Shown here: piece by piece, positions 36,687-46,050 of the stretch
Position numbering within the stretch: position 1 is the first letter of the stretch
How the letters are laid out: each line of letters opens with the position of its first letter
NCBI GenBank assembly: GCA_937921775.1
Contig: CAKZUK010000023.1
Span: forward strand, 1-56,778
Direction of reading: 5' to 3'
From: an uncultured Saprospiraceae bacterium
Lineage (GTDB): Bacteria; Bacteroidota; Bacteroidia; Chitinophagales; Saprospiraceae
DNA: 56,778 bases
The notes under the pieces: generated by a model
Told to the model about the DNA's origin: nothing
What the model saw: only the letters and a program-made list of their open reading frames with translations
Database searches by the model: none
Made by a program: the position numbers and the translations under genes

Positions 36687-38930
36687 TTATCGAATCAAGG
36701 TGGCAAAACCTTTCTCCTCATGGGGCACTCCCCTCGGTCCTGTGTAGCGCACCACGCAGACGTACACACCATTTTGTGCCACTTTCCCTGTATTATTCTT
36801 TCGTCCATTCCACCCCTCATTCGGATCATTTGTTTCAAAAACAATACCTCCATTTCGATCCCAAATGATCATTTCAAAATTATTGATTCCACGGAAATAA
36901 CCACCACCTTTAAACTCATCATTTTTAGTATCGTTATTTGGTGTAAAGGCATTCGGTAAAAAGTAGGTAACCTTTGGTTCTATATCCAATGTTTTTACAA
37001 TCGTATCTACACATCCATAATAATGTGTAATCGCCAATTGGACATCTACAAGCCCCGTATCAGGAAATACAAATACAGGATTTTGCACAATAGTGCTGTC
37101 ATAATCACCAAATCGCCAATCCCATGCAGCCGCTCTACGCGAGTTATCTGTAAACTCTACAGTCGGATTAAAATTAGAAACATAACTCGGAGGTGTATAA
37201 TAAAAATCAGCAACTGGTAAAGAATCTACATCAATCCATCGTGGGAAAAACGCATTTTCATAACAACCAATTGGCGAAGTTACTTCTACAAAAATATCAA
37301 AGTTACCAGGGATAAGGTAAGTATGACTTGGACTAATTTCGTAGCTCAACGAATCATCTCCAAATGTCCAGGTAATATCATAGGTCGAATCAATTGGGAA
37401 TGATAGATTCTCAAATTGAACTTCCAAAGGTGGACAACCTACAGATTCAGATGGTTGAAAAATAATTGCTCTTGGTGCTGGAAACCAAAGTATATCTCCA
37501 ACGATTGTGTCTGTACAACCAATTGTATCGGTCACAATCAGCGTTACATCAAACAAGCCCGGTTCATCGTATTGATAAGTAGGGTTTTGTTCATCAGAAG
37601 TGTTCCCATCACCATAATCCCATTCCCAAGTTCCCAAGACTGCACCGTTCGGATCAGTCAAATCTGCAAATTCAACTGGACCAGCAACACAAGTGTCATA
37701 CACTCCTTCAAAGTCTCCCAAAATAGGAGGAGAAATAGTAACTTCTATAAAAGCAGAATCAGAACATTGTGTTCCAGGATTTAAAGTCATAATACCTTCG
37801 TAAAATCCAGGGCCAGGAAAATTCACTACTATATCTCTAGTATCATAAGACAAAGGGATTGTTCCACCTCCATTGTCCGGAATTTGGAATTCCCATAAGT
37901 ACTCATCAATATAATTTTCATCCGTACTCGTATTGATAATTGAAATCACAGAATCTACACAAGAAGTAATTCTAAACGCATCTCCAGCATCTACACCTAC
38001 TAAACCAGCCGTAACAAGCGGCTCACAAAATGAAACATTGAATTGAAAATCTCTTTGTGTCGTTCCTATCAGTTCTCCGTTTCTATATTCTTCTACACAT
38101 ATTCCAACAACGAATTGACCTTGAACATTTGGTGTACCAGTAATCATTCCTGTCAATGGATCAATAGTCACCTGAGGACTACCACCTATTGGATTCAATT
38201 CACTATAATTTGGAAGAATAAAAGTAACGGGATCATATGGAGGTGGAAGATCAGGATCAGGAGCTACATTAGTTTGAGAGCCACCTTCTATCGGTGCACA
38301 AAAACTGTAGATCAGTTGGTCGCCATCTACATCCGTTGCAGAGTGATCAAATTCAAGTGCTATGTCTGCACAAATTACTGCAGGTGGGAAATTATTAAAG
38401 GTTGGGCTAGAATTGCATTCATTCTGAGCAGTTGGTGTAATTTCAACGTAATAGGTTGCACCAATTTGTCCCGGAGTTTGAATATTGTTGATCGAATTAT
38501 TTCTACAACAACGTTGGTATATTACATTGTAACTAATTGTCTGAATTGGTAAACTTTTAGAAAAGTAATACACGCCAGATTCCGCACAAACATTGGGTGG
38601 GATAGTAACACATGGATTATTTTCACTAGGATCAATCAGATTCACTTCTGGTGCATCAAGAAAGATCGTTTCTTGGTAAATCGTTCCAAGGTAAACACTT
38701 ACCGTGCCGGTGACTCCACCATTCGGATCTGAATCAAAGTCTGCACCGTTACCCTGACAGTCACGATAAACCCACATGGTAAATTCATAGATCATGTTTC
38801 CTGGAATGGCAGGATCAGGTCCAGTACAAACGTATGTCATTTCACCACCTATAATGTGGGCTGCATAAGATTGACAAAAACTGAAAATCAGTACGAACAC
38901 TAGTATTAGCTTAAGTAGTTTTTTTCCCAT
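36687..38930 (-). CDS. PKD-domain surface protein with type B T9SS domain, paralogue 2
   Basis: 747 residues with a signal peptide (LILVFVLIFSFCQSYAAH). Same architecture as its neighbour: Cys-rich N-terminal domain (HIIGGEMTYVC, WVYRDCQGNG, YQRCCRNNSI), PKD repeats (WEWDYGDGNT, ITWTFGDDSL, WDWRFGDYDS) and the gliding-associated C-terminal domain. From about residue 480 onward it is almost identical to paralogue 1, in contrast to the more diverged first half. This suggests recent duplication or gene conversion. Confidence 0.88.
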   Translation of the reverse strand: MGKKLLKLILVFVLIFSFCQSYAAHIIGGEMTYVCTGPDPAIPGNMIYEFTMWVYRDCQGNGADFDSDPNGGVTGTVSVYLGTIYQETIFLDAPEVNLIDPSENNPCVTIPPNVCAESGVYYFSKSLPIQTISYNVIYQRCCRNNSINNIQTPGQIGATYYVEITPTAQNECNSSPTFNNFPPAVICADIALEFDHSATDVDGDQLIYSFCAPIEGGSQTNVAPDPDLPPPYDPVTFILPNYSELNPIGGSPQVTIDPLTGMITGTPNVQGQFVVGICVEEYRNGELIGTTQRDFQFNVSFCEPLVTAGLVGVDAGDAFRITSCVDSVISIINTSTDENYIDEYLWEFQIPDNGGGTIPLSYDTRDIVVNFPGPGFYEGIMTLNPGTQCSDSAFIEVTISPPILGDFEGVYDTCVAGPVEFADLTDPNGAVLGTWEWDYGDGNTSDEQNPTYQYDEPGLFDVTLIVTDTIGCTDTIVGDILWFPAPRAIIFQPSESVGCPPLEVQFENLSFPIDSTYDITWTFGDDSLSYEISPSHTYLIPGNFDIFVEVTSPIGCYENAFFPRWIDVDSLPVADFYYTPPSYVSNFNPTVEFTDNSRRAAAWDWRFGDYDSTIVQNPVFVFPDTGLVDVQLAITHYYGCVDTIVKTLDIEPKVTYFLPNAFTPNNDTKNDEFKGGGYFRGINNFEMIIWDRNGGIVFETNDPNEGWNGRKNNTGKVAQNGVYVCVVRYTGPRGVPHEEKGFATLIR

Positions 38931-39427
38931 GGTGGTTCTTGTAATTGTTCTGTAAGTTTCCTTTAAAAAATGTAAATGCTAATAAGTGCTTACTTCTATA
39001 GCTGACAAGCAACAATAATGTTGTCTTTATTTGTGAAACAATCAATCATGGATTATTATAAAGACCGGTTTGCTATTCGAAAAGCCTTTAAAACAGCTTA
39101 GAATACTGCCTTTTTGGCAAATCTAACACAACTTATAGAAGATTAAATATTATTAAACTAACTCATTATCAATAACTTAAAAATAAGTCTATTTAATGAA
39201 TCAATAAATAATTTTAAAAACTTTATGCAGATACCCTACAATATAGCCTTATTTAGGGAATGGCGAAAGTTTGACAGGCATAAAAAACCAGTATGCCGGA
39301 AGTCAGGCATATATAAGTCAAGCTTAAACATATTTCAATAAAATAATATGTCAAAATATGGATACCTGCAAGGAGAAGACTACATAATCTATCATGAGCT
39401 TGAGTGCATTAATGATATCTAGAGTTG
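38931..39427. other. Intergenic region of 497 bases between PKD paralogues 2 and 3
   Basis: AT-rich, with no convincing gene. A short repeated stretch near 39275-39315 has GGCATA and TATGCC blocks around AGTATGCCGGAAGTCAGGCA. No promoter with both consensus parts was found for paralogue 2. Confidence 0.5.
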
Positions 39428-41701
39428 CTATTTCAAAAGTGTTGCATAGCCTTTCAGCTTATAAGACTCCCCTCGTGGACCAATAAATGTTGTAACATAA
39501 ACGTAAACACCTTGTGGAGACATGGACCCTACATTCTTTTTCCGTCCGTTCCAGCCTTCAAAGGGATCATTGGTCTCATAAATAAGCTCACCCCATCTAT
39601 TCCAAATGGTCATATTAAAATCTCTAATCCCTCCAAATACGCCCGTCCCCAAAAAGAAGTCATTCAGACCATCAAAATTAGGGGTAAATACATTAGGCAT
39701 ATAGTAACGTATTTCCGGTTTTATATCTAGATTAACTACGGCAGTATCAGTACAGCCACTTAGATGGTAAACAATCTGAGTTACAACTTGCAAACCAGTA
39801 TCTGGAAAAGTAAACTCAGGGTCCTGTAAAATGGAGGTTCCAAATTCATCGAAAAGCCATTTCCATTGAACTGCGTCGATTGACATATCAGTAAAAAAAG
39901 CGGTATTGTCAAAATTATTGAGCTCTGTTGGACTATAGTCAAAGCCTGCAGTAGGTGAGCCCAAAACAGTTACCCAATTATCCCAAGAAGCATCCGTTTG
40001 GCAACCAATTGGAGAAGTAATATCAACCGATACGGAATACACTCCTTCATCATAACAATGCACTGGACTAACGCCATTTGTCGAAGTATTATCTCCAAAA
40101 TCCCAAATTATATCATAGGTCGAATCAATAGGAAAAGATAAATTTTCAAAGGTTACGCATAATGGCTCACAGCCTACAAAGTCAGTAGGTTGAATAACGA
40201 CCAATGCTGGTACGGGAAAGTAATTTATCGTTTGCACAGCAGTATCCATGCAACCATTAATATCAGTCACAATCAATTGTACTGGTAAATCTCCGGGGAT
40301 CATATAGAGATGAGAAGGATTCGTTTCTATTGATGTTGAATCGTCTCCAAAGTCCCAGTCCCAATTTGTCATAGTACCACTTCCAGTAGTTGACAGGTCT
40401 GTAAAGTCAACAGGTGCGGAAACACAAGTATCATAAACAAAAGAGAAGTCAGCGTTTATATCTGGAAAGATATTTACTTCAATAAATGCAGTGTCTCCAC
40501 ATTGTGTTCCCGGATTAAGAACTAAAGTTCCTATGTAAGTTCCAAGCCCATCAAATTCAATAGTTGGATTCCACACATCAAAGGTTTCAGTGGTGGATGG
40601 TCCAGTTTCAAATTCCCATTCAAAAAAGTCAATATTTTGTTCTTGCACACTTTCATTGACAAAGCTAACCGTATTATCACCACATGATAGGACCACAAAA
40701 TCTTGGTCCCCTATAACTTCATCTGCATCTATAGCTGCGTTGACAATCGGAGTACAACCCAGTACATTGAATTGAAAGTCACGACTCACCACGCTAAGCA
40801 ATTGACCATTTCGATATTCTTCTACACAAACTCCTACTACGAATTGCCCTTGCACATCAGGTACACCAGAAATCAATCCAGTTACCGCATCAATAGTAAC
40901 TTGAGGTGTACCTCCCATTGGGTTTTGTTCACTATAGGTTGGCAATACAAAATTAACTGTAGGAAATGGCGGCGGACAAGCGGGCGTTGGCATTACACCA
41001 ATACAAGCAGCTGCATCACCAGGATTATCAGTTGTTCCTTCCACACCTCCTCCCTGAATTGGGCTACAAAATTTATAAACCAACTGATCGCCATCTGGGT
41101 CAGTAGCAGAGTGGTCAAAGTTAATGTCCATACCTGCACATATAACTATAGGAGGAAAGTCATTGAAAATTGGACTACTGCTACAATTTTGCTGAGCAGC
41201 TGGAGTTAGCTCTATGGTGAAGGTTGCTCCTGTATCTTCAGGATTGACAATATTGTTGATCGTATTGTTTCTACAACAACGTTGGTAGACGATGTGATAA
41301 CTTTCGCTTCCAGCAGCCAGAGTTGTGGAAAATTGGTATACCGCTTTTTCAACACAGACATCAGGAATCTCCATACAAGGGTTTATCACCGGATTGATAT
41401 TGGTTGGACCAGAAGAAATAGATATCATTCGGTCTTCTATCAAGCTGTATGGACCATTGTTTCCTCTATAAATAGCGATGGCAGCCTCTGGATCGAAAGG
41501 AGCTCCATCGGAGTTACAATCTCGATAAACTGACATAAGGAAAGTATAAGAATTGTTGCCATTACAAACATAAGTGACTTCTCCACCAATAATGTGCTTC
41601 GCTTCCGTAGAAGTAGCGATTAGAAAAACTCCTAATAGGCTGAGAGCGATATGTTTAATTAGCTTATTCAATTTTTTGTTGAGTAGTTGTGTGGTATGCA
41701 T
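39428..41701 (-). CDS. PKD-domain surface protein with type B T9SS domain, paralogue 3
   Basis: 757 residues, a more distant paralogue of the two downstream genes. A longer N-terminal region precedes HIIGGEVTYVC. The N-terminal domain keeps VYRDCNSDG, YQRCCRNNTI, CSSSPIFNDFPP, and QGQFVVGVCVEEYRNGQL, and has an extra Cys-containing insertion (AAACIGVMPTPACPPP). PKD modules (WDWDFGDDST, IIWDFGDNTS, WKWLFDEFGT) and the gliding-associated domain (YYMPNVFTPNFDGLNDFFLG to GYATLLK) follow. Likely exported through the T9SS to the surface. Confidence 0.87.
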   Translation of the reverse strand: MHTTQLLNKKLNKLIKHIALSLLGVFLIATSTEAKHIIGGEVTYVCNGNNSYTFLMSVYRDCNSDGAPFDPEAAIAIYRGNNGPYSLIEDRMISISSGPTNINPVINPCMEIPDVCVEKAVYQFSTTLAAGSESYHIVYQRCCRNNTINNIVNPEDTGATFTIELTPAAQQNCSSSPIFNDFPPIVICAGMDINFDHSATDPDGDQLVYKFCSPIQGGGVEGTTDNPGDAAACIGVMPTPACPPPFPTVNFVLPTYSEQNPMGGTPQVTIDAVTGLISGVPDVQGQFVVGVCVEEYRNGQLLSVVSRDFQFNVLGCTPIVNAAIDADEVIGDQDFVVLSCGDNTVSFVNESVQEQNIDFFEWEFETGPSTTETFDVWNPTIEFDGLGTYIGTLVLNPGTQCGDTAFIEVNIFPDINADFSFVYDTCVSAPVDFTDLSTTGSGTMTNWDWDFGDDSTSIETNPSHLYMIPGDLPVQLIVTDINGCMDTAVQTINYFPVPALVVIQPTDFVGCEPLCVTFENLSFPIDSTYDIIWDFGDNTSTNGVSPVHCYDEGVYSVSVDITSPIGCQTDASWDNWVTVLGSPTAGFDYSPTELNNFDNTAFFTDMSIDAVQWKWLFDEFGTSILQDPEFTFPDTGLQVVTQIVYHLSGCTDTAVVNLDIKPEIRYYMPNVFTPNFDGLNDFFLGTGVFGGIRDFNMTIWNRWGELIYETNDPFEGWNGRKKNVGSMSPQGVYVYVTTFIGPRGESYKLKGYATLLK

Positions 41702-42050
41702 TGACTTGATTCAAATAAAAAAGGTCTGTTTTCTAGCTTTTTAGTAAAATGAGCCGTTGAAGTGATCATACAGAATGCGTATTTTTATCAAGAAATCCAT
41801 CTAAAGCAATGATTTCTTGTATTCAAACGCATAGAATTTAAAATTATTGATATAAAACTACTCCAAATTTGACAGTATTAAAAATTAATGTCGCGCATTT
41901 GCGTTATTTAAAAGCTAGCAATTCCAATGGTGTGGAATTTGATATATATTTAAAGGTTTTAATATTTATAATAACATCTACTAATTAATCAAAATTTCTA
42001 TTTTTACAGTCAAGATGTTTAAACTTCTTCCAAAATAAAGCTAAAAGACT
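41702..42050. other. Divergent intergenic region of 349 bases
   Basis: It must hold the promoters for PKD paralogue 3 (-) and the Sua5 gene (+). Only near-matches are seen, for example TTTATTTG on the minus strand near 41710. AT-rich, with no gene. Confidence 0.4.
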
Positions 42051-42677
42051 ATGTCCCAACATTTACCCAAGGCACACGGTATGAATCCAACAAATTTAAG
42101 CGGATTTATGTTTGAAAATGATAGTATACAAGACATAACCAACATTTTAAGCAATAGCGGCATCCTACTTATGCCGACAGATACAATCTGGGGAATTGGC
42201 TGCGATGCGACTAATTCCGATGCAATTAAGAAGGTTTTTGACCTAAAACAGCGAGATTATAACAAGCCCTTGTCCATTTTAGTTGACTCAATAGCTATGA
42301 TAAAGGACTATGTGGTTGAGATACATCCTCGAATTGAAACGCTGCTCATGCATCATACACGACCTTTGACGGTTATTTATCCAGAAGCTCGTAATTTACC
42401 TGACAATTTACTCCCAGAAAATAGATCTATTGCCATTCGCGTGGTAAAAGATCCTTTTTGTCAAGAAATAATCCGCCAATTGGGCAAACCCATTGTTTCT
42501 ACTTCCGCTAATATTGCTGGTCAGCCTTTTCCTGCTCATTTTGGAGAGGTGAGTTCTGCGATCATTCAAGGTGTCGATTATGTGGTCAAACAGCGACAGC
42601 ATGAGAAGAATACTTCTGAGCCTTCGGTGATTGTTCAGATTGACACTGCTGGAGAATTGACTTTTATTCGGGAGTAA
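42051..42677 (+). CDS. L-threonylcarbamoyladenylate synthase (Sua5/YciO/YrdC family)
   Basis: 208 residues, a single YrdC domain without the Sua5 C-terminal extension. It makes threonylcarbamoyl-AMP for the t6A modification of tRNAs that read ANN codons. Motifs: GILLMPTDTIWGIGCDATN, VFDLKQRDYNKPLSILVD, RPLTVIYPEA, SIAIRVVKD and GKPIVSTSANIAGQP. A YciO-like paralogue with another role is possible. It is convergent with the S9 peptidase. Confidence 0.9.
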   Translation: MSQHLPKAHGMNPTNLSGFMFENDSIQDITNILSNSGILLMPTDTIWGIGCDATNSDAIKKVFDLKQRDYNKPLSILVDSIAMIKDYVVEIHPRIETLLMHHTRPLTVIYPEARNLPDNLLPENRSIAIRVVKDPFCQEIIRQLGKPIVSTSANIAGQPFPAHFGEVSSAIIQGVDYVVKQRQHEKNTSEPSVIVQIDTAGELTFIRE

Positions 42678-42686
42678 GATCGCTGG

Positions 42687-42745
42687 CACTGTCTGTGAAG
42701 GAGGATGGGAACACAGATTTGACGGATGGAACAGATAAGGGACTG
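42687..42745 (+). repeat. Intergenic repeat, family 1
   Basis: AGGAGGATGGGAACACAGAT, then TTGACGGATGGAACAGATAA. It matches the lpxB-end copy and, inverted, the copy at 18292. It sits on the left of the terminator at 42764. Confidence 0.55.
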
Positions 42746-42763
42746 ATTTATTCCTTTAACGTG

Positions 42764-42802
42764 AAAGAGGTTGATTTCGATAAAATCGAAATCAACCTCT
42801 TT
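42764..42802. terminator. Bidirectional terminator, perfect 18-bp stem
   Basis: Arms 42764-42781 (AAAGAGGTTGATTTCGAT) and 42785-42802 are perfectly complementary over 18 bp, with a three-base loop and A/T ends. It lies between the convergent Sua5 and S9 peptidase genes and is flanked by two inverted copies of repeat family 1. Confidence 0.85.
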
Positions 42803-42845
42803 TGTGTTAGTACATCTACTTTTACAATCGTAAATAAAATGCGCT

Positions 42846-42937
42846 AGTGGGAAATCCGTCCGAATCAGTTTAAATCCGTTAGATCCCTAACCGTCTGGCA
42901 AAAAGGCATCAGTCCGACAGATTCCCATCCCCGTTAA
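42846..42937 (-). repeat. Intergenic repeat, family 1 (inverted copy)
   Basis: The reverse strand reads CGGGGATGGGAATCTGTCGG, then TTTTTGCCAGACGG, then GGATCTAACGGATTTAAAC. The first block differs from the copy at 9827 by one or two bases. Confidence 0.65.
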
Positions 42938-42946
42938 AGAACATCT

Positions 42947-44971
42947 TTAAGGTGCATCCGTCTTCAGACTCTTATCCAACCATTCAAAAAATACACGTTG
43001 CCACAAAATACCATTCTGAGGCTTTTGCACCCAATGGCCTTCATTAGGAAAATACAAGAAACGAGATGGAATACCTTGCAACTGCGCCGCCTGAAATGCT
43101 TGCATTCCCTCTGATTCAGGAACTCTAAAATCTTTTCCTCCATGAATCACCAGCATAGGTGTATCCCAATTACCTACATAACGATGCGGTGAATCAGTAC
43201 TCCAAGTCTTTGATTTATTTTTATCCCAATACGAACCTTTCAAATCCCAATTGGCAAAAAACATTTCTTCTGTTGTTCCATACCAACTTTCCAGATTGAA
43301 TAAACCGCAATGTGAAATAAAACTCTTGAAACGTTTATTGTGATTTCCCGCCAACCAGTATACGGAATAGCCACCATAACTTGCACCAACTGCACCAAGT
43401 CGATTTTCATCAATGTATGGTTCTTGCTTAGCATCATCAATAGCGGATAGCAAATCTTGCTGTGCCTGTCCACCCCAATCGCCACTTATCTGTTCGTTCC
43501 ACTCTGTACCAAAAGACGGAAGCCCTCTCCTATTTGGAGCGACAACGATATAGTCGTTGGCGGCCATCATTTGAAAATTCCATCGGTATGACCAAAACTG
43601 AGAAACCGTAGACTGTGGTCCTCCTTGACAATAAAGCAAAGCGGGATATTTTTTATTTGGGTCAAAATTAGGTGGGTAAATCATCCAAACTAACATGTCT
43701 TTTCCATCTGTTGTTTTTACCCAACGTTCTTTCACCTCTCCCATATTTATTTTAGCCAATAAATCTGTATTGATCTTCGTCAACTGTCTGTCCTTTCCTG
43801 ATACTAAATCTACTCGGTATAATTCATGTGGCATTGACATAGATGCTTTGCTGGCAATAATGTGATCACCGTTTGGCACAAAACCATAATAATTGTGTTG
43901 CCCCTTTGTGATTTGAAGCACCTTCTTTGTCGCCACATTCATGCTGTATAGTTGGTAAGTTCCTTTCTCTGGAGAAGAGAAATAAAGCATCTTTCCATCT
44001 GCTGACCATTGAGGTGAATTGCAATTCCGATCAAGCCCTTTGGTCAATTCTTCCTTTGTCCCCGTTTTCATATTCATCATAAATATTCGATTGCGATCTG
44101 CTTCGTAGCCTTCGCGCTCCATACTATTCCAAACGATTGCCTTTCCATCGGGCGAAAACACTGGGTCCATATCGTAGCCCATCATTCCTTTTGAAAGGTT
44201 GGTCGTTTTCCCTGTTTCAATTTCATAGAGATAGACATCCGAATTGGTACTTGTCGTATATTCTTTTCCTTTTAATTTCTTGCAAGTGTAAGCAATGAAT
44301 TCGCCATCTGGACTAAATGTAATTTGCTCCATACCACCAAAAGGATTCAGTGGAGAATCAAAAGGTTCACCCATTATATTTACATGCTCTGGCGACAAAT
44401 TACCATCTTTATAGTTTGCCCAATGCACATTACTGTAATGGAAATCGTGCCAACCTTTCCAATGACGATACATCAGGTCATCCATTATTCTGGCATCAGC
44501 CAATGGAAGGTCTGCATATTTTTCATTGACCGTCAAATCATATTTCACATCTTGAATGTAAAGAATTCGTTTACCATTTGGTGCGTATTCAAAACCATTC
44601 ATACTGACTTCAGAAACAGCTCTTTCTTTTTTTGTTGTCAAATCCATTTCGTATAGGAATCCGTTTTTCAAGTAGCCAATTCGTTTTCCATCAGCAGTAA
44701 ATCGGACATTACCTTCACTTTCTGGCGAGTCGGTCAAACGTGTGAGGACAACCCCATTACTAGTCAACAGATATATGTCAGTGCTTCCTTTGTTGGTCTT
44801 CACGTCATAATAACGCACTCCATAAACGATGTTTTTTCCGTCAGGAGAAACGTCTTCCAGTGATACCCGCCCCATATCCCAGAGTAGCTCTGGTGTAAGA
44901 TTGGTGCTTTGTCCAAAAAGCGAGGTCCCCAGTAATAAAATGAGAAGTGTGTTGGTAATTATTTTTTTCAT
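42947..44971 (-). CDS. S9 family peptidase (dipeptidyl/acylaminoacyl peptidase-like), exported
   Basis: 674 residues with a signal peptide (NTLLILLLGTSLFGQS). Residues about 30-400 have WD40/PD40-like propeller repeats (DVSPDGKNIVYGVRYYD, FSPDGEFIAYTCKK, WSADGKMLYFSSPEKG). The C-terminal alpha/beta hydrolase domain has Ser in GASYGGYS near residue 528, Asp in VIHGGKDFRVP and His in NEGHWV. This is the architecture of oligopeptidases that remove short peptides from N-termini. Likely periplasmic peptide digestion. Confidence 0.93.
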   Translation of the reverse strand: MKKIITNTLLILLLGTSLFGQSTNLTPELLWDMGRVSLEDVSPDGKNIVYGVRYYDVKTNKGSTDIYLLTSNGVVLTRLTDSPESEGNVRFTADGKRIGYLKNGFLYEMDLTTKKERAVSEVSMNGFEYAPNGKRILYIQDVKYDLTVNEKYADLPLADARIMDDLMYRHWKGWHDFHYSNVHWANYKDGNLSPEHVNIMGEPFDSPLNPFGGMEQITFSPDGEFIAYTCKKLKGKEYTTSTNSDVYLYEIETGKTTNLSKGMMGYDMDPVFSPDGKAIVWNSMEREGYEADRNRIFMMNMKTGTKEELTKGLDRNCNSPQWSADGKMLYFSSPEKGTYQLYSMNVATKKVLQITKGQHNYYGFVPNGDHIIASKASMSMPHELYRVDLVSGKDRQLTKINTDLLAKINMGEVKERWVKTTDGKDMLVWMIYPPNFDPNKKYPALLYCQGGPQSTVSQFWSYRWNFQMMAANDYIVVAPNRRGLPSFGTEWNEQISGDWGGQAQQDLLSAIDDAKQEPYIDENRLGAVGASYGGYSVYWLAGNHNKRFKSFISHCGLFNLESWYGTTEEMFFANWDLKGSYWDKNKSKTWSTDSPHRYVGNWDTPMLVIHGGKDFRVPESEGMQAFQAAQLQGIPSRFLYFPNEGHWVQKPQNGILWQRVFFEWLDKSLKTDAP

Positions 44972-45374
44972 AATTAGGTTTGTTTTATTTCTATGTTCGT
45001 ACTTTGCGAAAGTAAGTAATTTCTAAAAGGAAGACGATACTGGTGAGTAAAAAAGACGAATAGTCAAAAGTCGGAAATTCCCTTCTAAGGTGCTATTTAG
45101 GCTTGACCTACTATCTACCTTATTGGAATTTAAGCAGTTAGTCAAATTTATCTTTAGGATAAGTTCTGATGTATTTTGAATTTAGACGAGCCAATTTTCA
45201 AGGTAATAGCCTTCGCTATTGCCGCAGGAAATTGGAGAAGTATAAATCTGAAAGATACAGAAATTATTATATAGTTTAAATTGACTACCTGCTTAAGTAA
45301 AAAGGAAACTCTATCTGCCGATCAAGCTAGTCTGGCCTTCATATTTTTAATCTAACAACAATTAAAAAATAACT
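44972..45374. other. Intergenic region of 403 bases upstream of tag
   Basis: No gene. It contains a structured hairpin at 45191-45235. A promoter for tag with both consensus parts was not found. Confidence 0.45.
45191..45235. repeat. Two-part hairpin, function unknown
   Basis: The inner stem GGTAATAGC/GCTATTGCC (one G-U pair, CTTC loop) is enclosed by the outer stem CCAATTTTC/GGAAATTGG with small internal loops. There is no U tract, so it is not a standard terminator. It could be an RNA element or a repeat copy. Confidence 0.5.
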
Positions 45375-45935
45375 ATGGCTAAAGAAAAAATAAGATGTAC
45401 CTGGTGCCACGGTCTAGACATCTATATGGATTACCACGATAAAGAATGGGGAGTCCCACTACACGATGATCAAAAATTATTTGAGATGCTGATACTCGAA
45501 GGTGCTCAGGCAGGCTTGAGTTGGATCACGGTCCTTAAAAAACGAGAGAACTACCGAAAGGCATTTGACAACTTTGATGTAAAGAAAGTCTCTCGCTATA
45601 CCGAGGCGAAGAAGGCAAAGCTTTTGCTAAATCCAGGTATCATTCGAAATAAATTAAAAGTGAATGCTACAGTTGTAAATGCTCAACTGTTTTTGAAAGT
45701 AGCAGAAGAGTTTGGAAGTTTTGACAAATACATCTGGCAATTTGTAGGTGGAGAACCGATTGTCAACAAATTTAAAACGATAAGTGAAGTACCTGCCACA
45801 AGTCCAGAAAGTGATGCTATGGCAAAAGACCTTAAGAAGCGAGGCTTTAAGTTTGTGGGCTCAACTATTTGTTATGCTTACATGCAAGCTTGCGGAATGG
45901 TGAATGATCATACTACGGATTGTTGGCGGTATTGA
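45375..45935 (+). CDS. tag: DNA-3-methyladenine glycosylase I
   Basis: 186 residues. Excises 3-methyladenine from alkylated DNA. The N-terminal RCTWCHGLDIYMDYHDKEWG holds a zinc ligand pair (Cys, His) and the C-terminal DHTTDCWRY the other pair. LILEGAQAGLSWITVLKKRE is the family's catalytic/base-recognition stretch. Full length and intact. A long repeat-rich non-coding region follows. Confidence 0.96.
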   Translation: MAKEKIRCTWCHGLDIYMDYHDKEWGVPLHDDQKLFEMLILEGAQAGLSWITVLKKRENYRKAFDNFDVKKVSRYTEAKKAKLLLNPGIIRNKLKVNATVVNAQLFLKVAEEFGSFDKYIWQFVGGEPIVNKFKTISEVPATSPESDAMAKDLKKRGFKFVGSTICYAYMQACGMVNDHTTDCWRY

Positions 45936-46050
45936 TGAAGATGGGGATGGAAGACTGAACAGGCTGGCCGTTAATTGATCTTGGCATCCGGAGCAAGGTT
46001 TAAACCTGTCTGGTCTATGTGGCAGCAAGACAGGCCGTAAGGCAGGATGT

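Noticed and set aside
38043..38552. A 169-codon plus-strand open frame inside PKD paralogue 2
   Set aside because: It is antisense to a clear coding frame. Its translation is rich in Cys, Trp, Arg and Ser with no family pattern, typical of a shadow frame.
39060..39110. A short plus-strand ORF beginning MDYYKDRF (17 codons)
   Set aside because: No plus-strand gene follows and no terminator/antiterminator pair is present, so it is not a leader peptide.
40703..41209. A 168-codon plus-strand open frame inside PKD paralogue 3
   Set aside because: Antisense shadow of a well-supported gene, with no recognisable domain.
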